A program made the translations under genes and the position numbers. DNA of 64,000 nt from Saccharicrinis sp963667815. GTDB lineage: Bacteria; Bacteroidota; Bacteroidia; Bacteroidales; Marinilabiliaceae. The first letter of the stretch is position 1. Each line of letters opens with the position of its first letter. Positions 7,923 through 17,053 of the stretch are shown piece by piece. Location: assembly GCA_963667815.1 (NCBI GenBank), contig OY764021.1; one strand, 5' to 3'. The notes beneath the pieces were generated by a model. The model did not search any database. It was given only the letters and a program-made list of their open reading frames with translations, and was not told the origin of the DNA.

Positions 7923-10724
7923 ATGGCTGAAAATTCTGCATTAAAAACAATACAAATAAAAGGGGCTAGAGTTCATAACCTGAAAGGTGTTGATCTTGAG
8001 TTGCCCAGAAATAAATTTATCGTAATAACAGGAGTTTCAGGTTCCGGAAAATCATCGTTAGCATTTGATACTCTCTATGCCGAAGGACAGCGAAGATATG
8101 TGGAAAGTTTGAGTTCGTATGCACGCCAGTTTCTTGGCAGAATAGATAAACCTGATGTTGACTTTATTAAAGGTATTCCACCAGCCATTGCTATTGAGCA
8201 AAAGGTAAATACGCGGAATCCAAGATCAACAGTGGGCACATCAACAGAGATATACGATTACCTTAAATTATTATTTGCAAGGGTAGGAAAAACGCTTTCT
8301 CCGGTATCGGGGAATGAAGTTAAACGTCATTATGTTTCTGATGTAGTGAATCATATTACTCAATATGATGACAAAACTAAATTAGTAATACTGTCCGATA
8401 TTATTGTGCCAGAAGACAGGTCGTGTAAAGCACATCTTGAAGTATTATTAAAACAGGGGTTTGTTAGAGTTGAGCACGAAGATCAATTTTTAAAGATTGA
8501 AGATCTGATCAAAGATGACAATACAGAACTGGATTGTTCGCAATATAGCCTTGTGATTGACAGGGCATCAGCCTCAAAAGAAGAAGATAATTTATCGCGC
8601 CTTGCAGATTCTATTGAAACTGCATTTTTTGAAGGAAAAGGGGAGTGTTTGGTTAAGATTTATACTAAAGAAGCTGTTGAAACACATCGTTTTTCAAATA
8701 AGTTTGAGTTAGATGGAATTCAGTTTGAAGAGCCTACGGAGCACATGTTTACCTTTAACAATCCTGTGGGGGCATGTTCAAAATGTGAAGGCTTTGGTAG
8801 TGTTATAGGTATTGATGAAGACCTGGTTATACCAAACAAAACGCTATCTGTATTTGAAGATGCTGTGGCCTGCTGGAAAGGTGAGAAGATGGGAGAGTAC
8901 AAGAAGCAATTGATTTCATCGGCACACCAGTTTAACTTTCCTGTTCACAGACCATATTATGAATTAACAGATGAAGAAAGAGACTTGCTGTGGAAAGGGA
9001 ATGAATATTTTTATGGTATTGATACCTTTTTTAAACATGTAGAGGAACAGCAATATAAAATTCAATACAGGGTAATGTTATCCCGTTACAGGGGTAAAAC
9101 GGTTTGTCCTGATTGTAGAGGCACACGATTAAAAAAAGAGGCTTCCTGGGTAAAAGTAGGAGGCAAAAGTATTTCGGATTTGGTGTTAATGCCTATTACC
9201 GAATTGATGCCATTCTTCGATGATTTAAAATTGGATGAGCACGATGAACAGGTTGCAAAGCGAATACTACGAGAGATCACAACAAGATTACGTTTTCTGT
9301 ATGAAGTTGGGTTGGGATATCTTACCTTAAATCGTTTATCATCAACACTATCAGGAGGAGAAAGTCAGCGTATAAACCTGGCAACATCATTGGGTAGTAC
9401 ATTGGTTGGTTCCTTATATATTTTAGATGAACCTAGTATCGGATTACATTCGCGCGATACTGATTTGTTAATTAAAGTATTAAAGCAATTGCAGGCATTG
9501 GGCAATACAGTTGTAGTGGTAGAGCATGATGAAGATATTATGCGGGCTGCTGATGAAATTGTAGATATAGGTCCGGGAGCTGGAAGGTTAGGAGGCGAAA
9601 TTGTTTTTAAAGGTAAGCTGGAGAAAAAAGCCAAAGCAAAGGATAGTTTAACCTATCAGTACTTGTTTGGCAATGAAAAAATAGATGTTCCCGGTTCACG
9701 CAGAAACTGGAACAATTATATTGAAGTTTTAGGTGCCAGAGAAAATAACTTAAAGGCCATTAGTGTAAAGGTGCCTTTAAATGTGATGAATGTAATTACC
9801 GGAGTTAGTGGATCAGGAAAATCTACACTTATAAAGTCAATTTTTTATCCTGCAATAAAAAAACGTTTGGGTGGATATGCTGATAAAACCGGGGCTTTTG
9901 ATTTGTTAAAAGGTGATGTGGAGCAAGTTACAGAGGTTGAGTTTGTTGATCAAAATCCAATAGGAAAGTCGTCACGTTCAAATCCGGCCACATACCTTAA
10001 GGCTTATGATGAGATTCGTAAATTAATGGCAGAGCAGCAAGCTTCTAAAATTAATGGGTATAAAGCATCTCACTTTTCATTTAATATTGATGGTGGTAGA
10101 TGTGAAGAGTGTCAGGGAGAAGGTACAATAAAAATAGAAATGCAGTTTATGGCTGATATTGTGCTTACCTGCGAAAGTTGTAATGGAAAAAGGTTTAAAG
10201 AGGATATTCTGGATGTTAAATACAGAGAAAAAAACATCCATGATATACTTGAAATGACCATTGAGCAAGCCATTGAATTCTTTGGAGAAGATGATAAATC
10301 CGGAGCTAAACGTATAGTTAATAAATTAAAACCATTGGCAGATGTTGGTTTGGGTTATGTAAAAATGGGGCAGTCTTCGAGCACCTTGTCAGGAGGAGAG
10401 AGTCAGCGTGTTAAGTTGGCATCTTTTTTAGCCAAGGAGAAAGCAGAACCAACACTGTTTATCTTTGATGAACCAACAACCGGATTGCATTTTAACGATA
10501 TTAAAAAGCTATTAAAAGCGTTTGATGCGCTGATTGAAAAAGGACATTCCCTGGTTATCATCGAGCATAATATGGACGTGATTAAATGTGCAGATTGGGT
10601 GATTGATTTAGGCCCAGAAGGAGGAGATAAGGGCGGTTATGTTATTTTTGAAGGAAAGCCAGAAGATTTACTGAACGTAGAACAATCATATACAGGTAAG
10701 TATTTAAAACCGTATTTACAGTAA
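7923..10724 (+). CDS. uvrA: Excinuclease ABC subunit A
   Basis: UvrA is the damage-recognition ATPase of nucleotide excision repair. This 933-residue protein is full length. It shows two ABC-type ATPase modules: the first Walker A GVSGSGKSS at residues 37-45 and a second GVSGSGKST in the C-terminal half, each with an LSGGESQR signature and a DEPS/DEPT Walker B. CxxC zinc modules are visible at CSKCEGFG, CPDCRG, CEECQGEG and CESCNG. The UvrB-interacting and DNA-binding insertions are present. It is monocistronic, with its own -7 box and no following gene for 1.3 kb. This is a core housekeeping gene and marks the chromosomal side of the integron. Confidence 0.97.
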   Translation: MAENSALKTIQIKGARVHNLKGVDLELPRNKFIVITGVSGSGKSSLAFDTLYAEGQRRYVESLSSYARQFLGRIDKPDVDFIKGIPPAIAIEQKVNTRNPRSTVGTSTEIYDYLKLLFARVGKTLSPVSGNEVKRHYVSDVVNHITQYDDKTKLVILSDIIVPEDRSCKAHLEVLLKQGFVRVEHEDQFLKIEDLIKDDNTELDCSQYSLVIDRASASKEEDNLSRLADSIETAFFEGKGECLVKIYTKEAVETHRFSNKFELDGIQFEEPTEHMFTFNNPVGACSKCEGFGSVIGIDEDLVIPNKTLSVFEDAVACWKGEKMGEYKKQLISSAHQFNFPVHRPYYELTDEERDLLWKGNEYFYGIDTFFKHVEEQQYKIQYRVMLSRYRGKTVCPDCRGTRLKKEASWVKVGGKSISDLVLMPITELMPFFDDLKLDEHDEQVAKRILREITTRLRFLYEVGLGYLTLNRLSSTLSGGESQRINLATSLGSTLVGSLYILDEPSIGLHSRDTDLLIKVLKQLQALGNTVVVVEHDEDIMRAADEIVDIGPGAGRLGGEIVFKGKLEKKAKAKDSLTYQYLFGNEKIDVPGSRRNWNNYIEVLGARENNLKAISVKVPLNVMNVITGVSGSGKSTLIKSIFYPAIKKRLGGYADKTGAFDLLKGDVEQVTEVEFVDQNPIGKSSRSNPATYLKAYDEIRKLMAEQQASKINGYKASHFSFNIDGGRCEECQGEGTIKIEMQFMADIVLTCESCNGKRFKEDILDVKYREKNIHDILEMTIEQAIEFFGEDDKSGAKRIVNKLKPLADVGLGYVKMGQSSSTLSGGESQRVKLASFLAKEKAEPTLFIFDEPTTGLHFNDIKKLLKAFDALIEKGHSLVIIEHNMDVIKCADWVIDLGPEGGDKGGYVIFEGKPEDLLNVEQSYTGKYLKPYLQ

Positions 10725-11220
10725 ACTGCTACATTGTAGCCAGATTTAATGTTAAGTATATCGTCTTTTACGCTGGTGCGAGCTTGTAGCTCGTATCCTT
10801 AAACATAAGGTAATGCAGCTATTGGCTATGCATCTTGCTTGTTGGCTCACCAGCTAATGCAGGAAGAACCTCCTGGTATTGAAGTATGAACTCTTTGTTG
10901 ATAGATTATCGCTTAGAGCCAAGAGCAAAGTGTTTAGTGCAAATAGTGCTTTACTCTCAGCTTGTAGTACTTCCTACTTTTCCTGTGAATCTTCCGTTGA
11001 TTCCTTTTATATATGTTCCCATGATTTTTTGTTTTAGTAAGCTCTGGTATAACTGATCAGGTTGTAACAGAGCCCGGGTTAAACATGTATCGGCCGACTT
11101 TAACGTTAATTCGTTGATTTGTCAATTTGTTGATTTGATATTCTAAACTGTTAATCACCTTTCACCATTCTACCTGACTACCATTTTTCTTATGATTAAA
11201 GTATATTGAAAAGTGCATCG

Positions 11221-11252
11221 AAAAAATTACAGTAATTTTACTGTAATTTTTT
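11221..11252. terminator. Perfect 15+15 palindrome, likely bidirectional terminator
   Basis: AAAAAATTACAGTAA (11221-11235), a two-base centre TT and the exact complement arm (11238-11252) give an uninterrupted hairpin with an A-run on one side and a T-run on the other. That is the form of a bidirectional intrinsic terminator, but no gene lies within 400 bases on either side. Confidence 0.5.
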
Positions 11253-11408
11253 ACGCGCGTAACTATCAGTAAATTAGGAATGAAGAGTTTGGAGTGAAAT
11301 TTGTTTTGTAACCAACAGGTTAGAAAAAGGGCCAATATTCCGGAAAATCACGTTTTTGGCCAAAAATATTCCAGGTTTTGGTGTTTTTCGGTGTTTTTAT
11401 GACTTTTC

Positions 11409-11495
11409 TTTGCTAGGTCTTTGCATTCCTTTGCATAGGCTATGCTAGTTCTATGCATAGTCATTGCTAATCCTATGCATGGTTATTGCTATTTC
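11409..11495. repeat. Degenerate 11-base tandem repeat array
   Basis: Eight consecutive units of 10-11 bases can be laid out: TTTGCTAGGTC, TTTGCATTCC, TTTGCATAGGC, TATGCTAGTTC, TATGCATAGTC, ATTGCTAATCC, TATGCATGGTT, ATTGCTATTTC. The consensus is close to TATGCATAGTC. Looser units continue to about 11580. The period is near one DNA helical turn. Confidence 0.7.
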
Positions 11496-12050
11496 ATTGT
11501 GTTGTGGTTGTATTGTGGTCGTATTGAGGTTGTGTTGTCTATGCATATTCTTTGATTTTTCTATGTATAGGCATTGCTTCTAAGGAAGCAAAGAAATACC
11601 ATAAAACAGGCCTGGTAAAAACATAGTCAGTACGACGTCATATCCTAGTCATACCATAGGTATCCGATAAAGAAGCTGGTGTAAAACAGGATGTTAGATG
11701 ATTAGGTTAATTGGTCAGTAGGTTATTAGGTCAATAGGTCGAAAGATTTCAGTTGATTAGGGTATTAATTGAGCTATTGTACTAGTAATGTCAGTCAAGT
11801 GTTAAAAATAAGCACGGAGTAGGTACTGAAACACTGATATTTTTTGATAAGCTTCATTAAAGCCATAAGGATTTACCTCTGTAAACTCTTTGTAATTTCA
11901 TCATAAGGGTGTTTGATTACTTCTCTTTTTCTAATTTATGCTATTGGTATGAGCTATTTATGCAATACGGCTCTGTGCCTACTGTGTCTCTGTGTTATTC
12001 TTTTTTAAACTATTGATTCGCATTAGTAGACTATTGGTATTGAGCAAAAC

Positions 12051-12440
12051 TTAGGAACCTTGTTCATTGGGCGATTGCATGTAATTCTGGTGTTGAATAA
12101 CAACAACTTTTTCAGGATCAACAGAAGGTGTGTATCCATAATCGTAACAGAAATAGTAAAGATTACCACCGGAGCTTTTCCAGGTATGCGTTAAATATTT
12201 AAAGTTCATGCCTAAGGTTTTTAAAAACGATTTTCGAACAGTCGCTTTTCCCTCGGGGCAGGCTTTTCTAAGTGCACTTCTATTTGCCCTTAATTGTTTG
12301 TTTAAAGCTTTTATTAAATTTTCGACAGAATACTGTTTTTTATTGTGATAGGCACTTCTGCATTGATCATTACAAAACTTTTTATCATTTCTACCTTCAA
12401 TTGGTTCATTACAATACAAACATAGATTCTTTTTATTCAT
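12051..12440 (-). CDS. Small zinc-ribbon protein divergent from the recombinase
   Basis: This 129-residue protein has an N-terminal Cys4 module, CLYCNEP...KFCNDQCRSAYHN (Cys pairs about 7/10 and 22/26), that looks like a treble-clef or zinc-ribbon knuckle. It is followed by a basic helical region and a C-terminal part with aromatic residues and the tail QHQNYMQSPNEQGS. I do not recognise a named family. It faces away from the recombinase gene and shares with it an 80-base spacer carrying repeated operator-like motifs, so a regulatory role in the integron platform is possible but unproven. Confidence 0.7.
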   Translation of the reverse strand: MNKKNLCLYCNEPIEGRNDKKFCNDQCRSAYHNKKQYSVENLIKALNKQLRANRSALRKACPEGKATVRKSFLKTLGMNFKYLTHTWKSSGGNLYYFCYDYGYTPSVDPEKVVVIQHQNYMQSPNEQGS

Positions 12441-12447
12441 AGTTATC

Positions 12448-12485
12448 CGTTTTATAGACGTTTATAAACGTATATAAACGTTTAA
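12448..12485. promoter_or_regulatory. Iterated CGTTTATAAA motifs between divergent genes
   Basis: The motif CGTTTATAAA recurs four times with 10-11 base spacing (starts at 12448, 12459, 12469, 12479, with small changes). One of these forms the perfect palindrome CGTTTATAAACG (12459-12470). Placement between the zinc-ribbon gene and the recombinase suggests an operator controlling one or both genes. Confidence 0.6.
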
Positions 12486-12519
12486 AGTAATAATTATATT
12501 TTATTTTACAGTGTTGTAA

Positions 12520-13974
12520 ATGATTAATTACATGGAAAATAAGAGTATTATTTATTTAAATAAGCAATTTGATGCAGATGAAGATCTTTGTGTTTTGTTT
12601 TTTAAATTCGATAATGTAATTTATAAGCGAATACAGCAGAATGATTGGATCACCTGGAATCCCAAACTTCAAAAATATGTTGTTAAATCTACACCTCAAA
12701 CAATTGGACTATTGAGTGATTTGTTTGAAGATATAGCTATAATCAACACTAAATATTATCATGCACAGTTAAAAAGTAATACAGAAGAAGTTGTTATTGG
12801 AGATGCTACTTATTTTAATGGAATATTAGAAATTCAGGATAAGTTAGGTGCAGTAATGTTAGTTCCTTTTAAAGATGAAGGTAGGAGGTGTATCATTATA
12901 AAGTATAAGTATACAAAAGCTATTAATCAGCTATTAGTTAACGATGTAAATGCCAAGTGGAATGCTGAATTAAAGGATTTTGTTTTGCAACCTAACATCA
13001 ATGAGGTTGCTGATTTTATAAGAAAACATAGTAGTAAAATTAAAATACAGCTGCATAACGAATTGGTAATAAGAGATTGTGTTATTATGCAACTATTGTT
13101 AGAACAATCCTATAAGCGTAATGAATATTTTAAAAGTATACCTGCCGATTTTTTAAAATATATGATTTTAAAAGGATATAGTATAAATACAATACGAACC
13201 TATTATTACTTTGTACTAAGGTTACTGAATTGTTACAGGCAGAATAGTATTGAAGAAATCAATTTATTTTCGGCCAGTAAAATCAATGAGTATCATCAAA
13301 TGATGTTGGCAGAAAAATCTTACTCTCATCAAACATTGAATCAGTCAGTAAATGCCATAAAATCATATTATCAGGGGTATTTGAAAAGAGACGTGGAGTT
13401 TGAGGAGGTTATTAGACCTAAAACAGGGAGACAATTGCCAAAGGTTTGGAGTAAGGAGGAGGTAAACAAAATATTAAATGCAATAAATAATGTAAAACAT
13501 AAAGCTTTATTATCCATAATATATGGAGGAGGCCTGCGCATTGGAGAAGTATTGAATTTAAGGTTGGATGATATAGATTCAGAACGCATGCAAATTAGAA
13601 TATTGAGTGGAAAAGGAAATAAAGACAGATATACTATTTTAGCAAAATCGTTACTAACACTTTTGCGTGAGTATTACAGAGAATATAAACCTCAAAAGTA
13701 TTTGTTTGAGGGACAGTACGGTGGAAAATACTCAGCTACTAGTGCCGGAAAAGTTTTAGCAAAAATAATAGAGCAGTGCGGAGTGCCTAAACGGGGTGGT
13801 TTACACTCATTACGCCACAGTTTTGCCACGCATTTATTAGAGTCGGGTACTGATTTGCGTTATATACAAGAATTGTTAGGTCATAGTTCATCAAAAACGA
13901 CGGAGGTTTATACACATGTGAGTAATAAGTACTTGCAGCAAATAAAAAGTCCGTTAGATGATTTAGAAATTTAA
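12520..13974 (+). CDS. Integron-type tyrosine recombinase with extra N-terminal domain
   Basis: The 484-residue enzyme has the full tyrosine recombinase catalytic set: Arg340 (GLRIGE), Lys365 (GKGNKDR), His429-x-x-Arg432 (HSLRH), His455 (LLGH) and the nucleophile Tyr464 (VYTHV). The SAM-like core-binding domain lies at about 190-290. The tail IKSPLDDL echoes the C-terminus of integron integrases. The IntI-specific insertion of about 16-20 residues ahead of the HxxR box is absent. Residues about 10-185 form an extra domain with two similar halves, each with an NDxxxxWNxxLxxxV core. An alternative start is the ATG at 12532. It is followed by an attI-like junction and a cassette array, which supports a role as the cassette integrase. 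A generic Xer-like enzyme is the alternative. Confidence 0.88.
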   Translation: MINYMENKSIIYLNKQFDADEDLCVLFFKFDNVIYKRIQQNDWITWNPKLQKYVVKSTPQTIGLLSDLFEDIAIINTKYYHAQLKSNTEEVVIGDATYFNGILEIQDKLGAVMLVPFKDEGRRCIIIKYKYTKAINQLLVNDVNAKWNAELKDFVLQPNINEVADFIRKHSSKIKIQLHNELVIRDCVIMQLLLEQSYKRNEYFKSIPADFLKYMILKGYSINTIRTYYYFVLRLLNCYRQNSIEEINLFSASKINEYHQMMLAEKSYSHQTLNQSVNAIKSYYQGYLKRDVEFEEVIRPKTGRQLPKVWSKEEVNKILNAINNVKHKALLSIIYGGGLRIGEVLNLRLDDIDSERMQIRILSGKGNKDRYTILAKSLLTLLREYYREYKPQKYLFEGQYGGKYSATSAGKVLAKIIEQCGVPKRGGLHSLRHSFATHLLESGTDLRYIQELLGHSSSKTTEVYTHVSNKYLQQIKSPLDDLEI

Positions 13975-14348
13975 GATAAACAGAAAAATGTATGGGTGTG
14001 TATTTGCTGCATGTATAATGAATATTGATTTATAATACTATGTTTTAAAATATAGAATTAGTTAGGTAATTTTTTTTGTTAAACAAAAATAGAAAATTAT
14101 CTTTAACGCTTGAAGAGGATAAGACTGAAGGGAGCAATAAATTTGATTAAGACCTAACTTAGAACAGGAAAATTCCCTTTGTGACTGAGGAAACGAAGTG
14201 TATTTATAATTGTAATAATACTAAAAGTAAATTTTTGTGACTTCAATGAATACAGTTGTATATATGATAATAGCCCTTTCGTTAAAGATAAAATTCATAA
14301 CGCTATACAAAGGCGAAATATCAAACAGTCTATGACGGATACTGAAAA
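13975..14348 (+). other. Region between recombinase and first cassette (attI and leader)
   Basis: No gene is seen in these 374 bases. The attI site should lie immediately before the crossover at 14349, and the cassette promoter Pc, if there is one, should be here. I could not assign a convincing TAnnTTTG box. The part before the junction (about 14295-14348) contains the sequences CATAACGCTATAC and GGATACTGAAAAG, which may be integrase-binding elements. Confidence 0.4.
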
Positions 14349-14358
14349 GTTAGCGGTA
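14349..14358. other. attI/cassette 1 junction (R' box)
   Basis: GTTAGCGGTA here is the exact complement of TACCGCTAAC at 15560-15569, the R'' box at the end of cassette 1. This defines the left edge of the cassette array, with crossover after G14349. The adjacent upstream DNA is the inferred attI. Confidence 0.7.
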
Positions 14359-14386
14359 ATTAAATCGAAAAACCAAGAATGAACTA

Positions 14387-15553
14387 ATGAAATTATTAAA
14401 AGGAATATTAAACATTAAAGAACACATAGATTCTCTAAGTGATTTGATTTTTAATAACCGCGATACAATTTTAGTACTAGATACCAATATTTTAATTTGG
14501 CTTTACCGAGTTAATAAAGAAGCGCGAGATGAATTATTTAATTGGTTTAGAGACTTAAAACATGATAACTTAATTGCAGTTCCAGCATGGTCAATTCATG
14601 AATATAACAATCATTTGCAGCAAAAAAAAGATGAAGTTTTATTTCCATTCAGAAAACTAAGTAAATCACTTCGAACTAATTTAAATGAACTAGATAATTA
14701 TGCATCCTTAATTGTAAACCATGAAATTGTTAAGGATTCTGGTTTCTTGAGTAGGTCTGAATTACTTGAGGATTTGAAAGAGTCTTCTGAAAGAATAAAC
14801 AAAATTTTGAATTGTTTAAACAAAGTGAAAAATGAAAATATAACTACTGTAAGGTCAGAAATTGAGGATTTTATAGATGGTGTTATAATGAAATCCGATA
14901 TTTATTCAATTCAAAATGAAGTTCGTTTAGAAGCTCAATTCCGATTTAATAATAGAATCGCACCTGGATTTAAAGACAAGGATAAAACAGATAATAATTA
15001 TGGGGATTTGATAATTTGGAGAGAAATACTTGATTATTGTAAAAGTAAAGGTTTTCAAAATGCAATTTTATTAACATTGGATAATAAAATAGATTGGATA
15101 ACATATCCAGAAAAGATTATTATCAATGATAGTGTTACCCCTATAAACTTTGCAAAAGAGAAATATGGTCATTATTTTTTTACAAATCCATCTTTAGAAT
15201 ATGAATTTTCAACAAATATTGGAGAATCAGCTAAGTTTAAAACGATAAATATAAAATTGCTAGCTGAACTTCTTGCTAATCAATATTCGGATGAACAAGA
15301 AAATTATTATCCTAATTTATCACAAGCAGTAAAGTATAACTGGAATATGTCCGAAACACAAAAGCTTAGTATTTGGCTTGGTGAAAGGAAAGATTTAATA
15401 ACAGAAGCTATAAATGGTGTATGTAAATGGGAAGAAAGTCCAGCTGAGATATATGAAGATAAACTTAAAGAATGGATAATAGAAAAGACTCAACTAGATT
15501 TAAATTATAATGAAATTCACTGGGGTACAATTATAGTTGAACATTTTATATAA
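14387..15553 (+). CDS. PIN-domain protein (PIN_8/DUF4935-like), cassette 1
   Basis: The 388-residue protein has an N-terminal PIN-like fold. Strand VLDTNILIWLYR (about residues 30-41) carries the first acidic residue, and the later block IAPGFKDKDKTDNNYGDLIIW carries the distal acidic residues, as in PIN_8 proteins. A long helical insert separates them. PIN domains are metal-dependent ribonucleases, and PIN_8 proteins are often found in defence or toxin contexts. The start is only 38 bases after the attI junction, so it probably depends on a promoter in or before attI. The C-terminal 120 residues are not recognised. Confidence 0.75.
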   Translation: MKLLKGILNIKEHIDSLSDLIFNNRDTILVLDTNILIWLYRVNKEARDELFNWFRDLKHDNLIAVPAWSIHEYNNHLQQKKDEVLFPFRKLSKSLRTNLNELDNYASLIVNHEIVKDSGFLSRSELLEDLKESSERINKILNCLNKVKNENITTVRSEIEDFIDGVIMKSDIYSIQNEVRLEAQFRFNNRIAPGFKDKDKTDNNYGDLIIWREILDYCKSKGFQNAILLTLDNKIDWITYPEKIIINDSVTPINFAKEKYGHYFFTNPSLEYEFSTNIGESAKFKTINIKLLAELLANQYSDEQENYYPNLSQAVKYNWNMSETQKLSIWLGERKDLITEAINGVCKWEESPAEIYEDKLKEWIIEKTQLDLNYNEIHWGTIIVEHFI

Positions 15554-15559
15554 AATAAC

Positions 15560-15697
15560 TACCGCTAACACTGTATATACAAAATGGGCGAGATAGTAGT
15601 AAATTCAACGGTTGTAGCCCGCTTCAACTTCATATCGGCTTGATAGTTTTGAAGCCCGCAATCGCCCACATTTGCATATACTTGTCCGTTGGTAGCC
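15560..15697. other. attC site 1
   Basis: R'' TACCGCTAAC begins the site and R' GTTGGTAGCC (15688-15697) ends it. Left arm CTGTATATACAAAATGGGCGA pairs, with unpaired bases, with the right arm TCGCCCACATTTGCATATAC. The asymmetric bulges are typical of folded single-strand attC substrates. Confidence 0.8.
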
Positions 15698-15745
15698 ATT
15701 AAAACAACTACTCTAAAGAATCTGTAACAATTGAATATTGACAAT

Positions 15746-16180
15746 ATGGGAAAAAAGATATTCACCCCTCCAATAGAAAAAAGGGAAACAATGGAATTAA
15801 TTGGAATTGCGAATTGTACAGATGATACTTGGCAAGAGGAAGCAAAAAATCAGGCAGAATTGGAATTGAATAAAAGAAATGTCACAAAAGAATATCAACA
15901 AGAAATTGTAAATGAATGGAATGAAGAAATAAAAGAATTTAAAAGACAACAGGAAAAAATATTTAAGGAAAATGAACTAAATGAATATTCATTTTTAGAC
16001 CAGTTAATAATTTTTATTCTATCACCACTCATATTATTAGGAAAAGTACGTTATGACAAGAGGTTTACAGACTTGAAAAACGAAAATTATAAAAAGAAAA
16101 TGATTCAAAGACGTAATGCATTGATTTTAGGGACATTTTGCTATTTAATGGCTTTTTACTTGTTGATAGAATATAAATAA
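15746..16180 (+). CDS. Small protein with two C-terminal membrane helices, cassette 2
   Basis: From the ATG at 15746 (an in-frame TTG at 15731 is less likely) this is a 144-residue protein. The N-terminal half is charged and helical, rich in Lys, Glu and Gln. The C-terminal half carries two hydrophobic segments, LIIFILSPLILLGKV and ALILGTFCYLMAFYLLI, separated by a basic loop. I do not recognise a family. The stop codon lies two bases before the R'' box of attC 2, so the gene fills its cassette. Confidence 0.6.
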   Translation: MGKKIFTPPIEKRETMELIGIANCTDDTWQEEAKNQAELELNKRNVTKEYQQEIVNEWNEEIKEFKRQQEKIFKENELNEYSFLDQLIIFILSPLILLGKVRYDKRFTDLKNENYKKKMIQRRNALILGTFCYLMAFYLLIEYK

Positions 16181-16181
16181 C

Positions 16182-16319
16182 GGCTACCAACAGCAAATGA
16201 TAATTAAGGGCTGGTCTGCAGTTTTTGGGAAGCTTTATATCCCGCATCAGCTTTTGTATGGGCAGAAAGGAATGTAGTCCGCAATTCAGCCCCGTAATTA
16301 TATTTGTATCGTTGTGCGC
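16182..16319. other. attC site 2
   Basis: R'' GGCTACCAAC (16182-16191) is complementary to the R' that opens cassette 2 at 15688. R' GTTGTGCGC closes the site at 16311-16319. Arms CAAATGATAATTAAGGGCTG and CAGCCCCGTAATTATATTTG pair imperfectly. Confidence 0.82.
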
Positions 16320-16351
16320 AACTTTAGGGCAACTTATACTTTTATTAAATT

Positions 16352-16891
16352 ATGACATTACAGGAAATAGAAAATATAAGACTTCGAAAATTTTTACCTA
16401 AAGACGAGCTAAACGGATTTGAGGAAAACATTAAAGGAATACTTCCATCAGTGATTATTCTGTTTGCTGGATTAGGACCATTTATAGCAAAAAAGACTTC
16501 TGTGTCTATTGAAAATCAATACATCTTTTTGTGTATAGGACTGTCAGTATTTTTATACACTATTTATGCTAAATTGATTGAGAGAAAACTAAAACTAACT
16601 CGTACAGACTTATCTAAAGAACAGAACAGCGAATTAATCGCAGAATTATCACAATCTGAATCGTGGAATAATATGACTATTCAGAAAGAATTTTATGCAT
16701 TTGTTTTCCCTTCTGTTAGTTTTCATAATGGATTTAAAGTGACTTTGGTACCTACAGACAAAGGGGTCTTGATAAATGTAAGAAACCGTGGTTCAATTTT
16801 TGGCCGAATGCCATATAACTTTGGACTTGAGACTATACTTAAAAGGAAAATTGAAAAAAAATTAAAAAAAGCAGCGCACAACACGCAATAA
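16352..16891 (+). CDS. Membrane protein of unknown function, cassette 3
   Basis: This 179-residue protein has two hydrophobic segments near residues 30-48 and 57-75 (VIILFAGLGPFIAKK and YIFLCIGLSVFLYTIYAK), followed by a soluble C-terminal domain that ends in a Lys-rich tail. No family is recognised. Its stop codon lies inside attC 3, a few bases beyond the R'' box at 16874-16882, so the end of the protein is partly encoded by the recombination site. Confidence 0.6.
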   Translation: MTLQEIENIRLRKFLPKDELNGFEENIKGILPSVIILFAGLGPFIAKKTSVSIENQYIFLCIGLSVFLYTIYAKLIERKLKLTRTDLSKEQNSELIAELSQSESWNNMTIQKEFYAFVFPSVSFHNGFKVTLVPTDKGVLINVRNRGSIFGRMPYNFGLETILKRKIEKKLKKAAHNTQ

Positions 16892-17010
16892 ATTTCAGGT
16901 AGCGGTAATTCTCAACTTGAAAGTGATGCTATTTCTATTCAGTTTTTAATGGCGGAAAGGAATGCTGTTTCTAACGCCACCCGAAAACTTATTGCCACCG
17001 TTGTGTTTAA
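16874..17010. other. attC site 3
   Basis: R'' GCGCACAAC (16874-16882) matches the R' that opens cassette 3. R' GTTGTGTTTAA is at 17000-17010. Arms GCAATAAATTTC and GAAAACTTATTGC pair with one bulge. The gene of cassette 3 reads into this site. Confidence 0.8.
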
Positions 17011-17053
17011 TTTTACGTAGTGAAGCTTCCAGAATAATTTTAACAAAATAATA

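Larger units (their letters stand above)
10725..12050. other. 1.3 kb gene-free region with hairpins and degenerate repeats
   Basis: No coding frame of any credible length was seen on either strand. The stretch holds a small hairpin GCTAC-ATT-GTAGC just after uvrA, a GAGCT-TGT-AGCTC hairpin near 10780, a perfect 32-base palindrome at 11221, a degenerate 11-base repeat array at 11409 and T-rich simple sequence with TTAGGT-type iterations near 11700-11760. It may be decayed DNA or a non-coding part of the integron platform. Confidence 0.6.

Noticed and set aside
11409..11580. CRISPR array
   Set aside because: The repeats are 11 bases, degenerate and contiguous, with no spacers and no cas genes nearby.
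10725..12050. tRNA or rRNA gene in the gene-free region after uvrA
   Set aside because: No cloverleaf or rRNA signature was seen; the hairpins present are simple palindromes.
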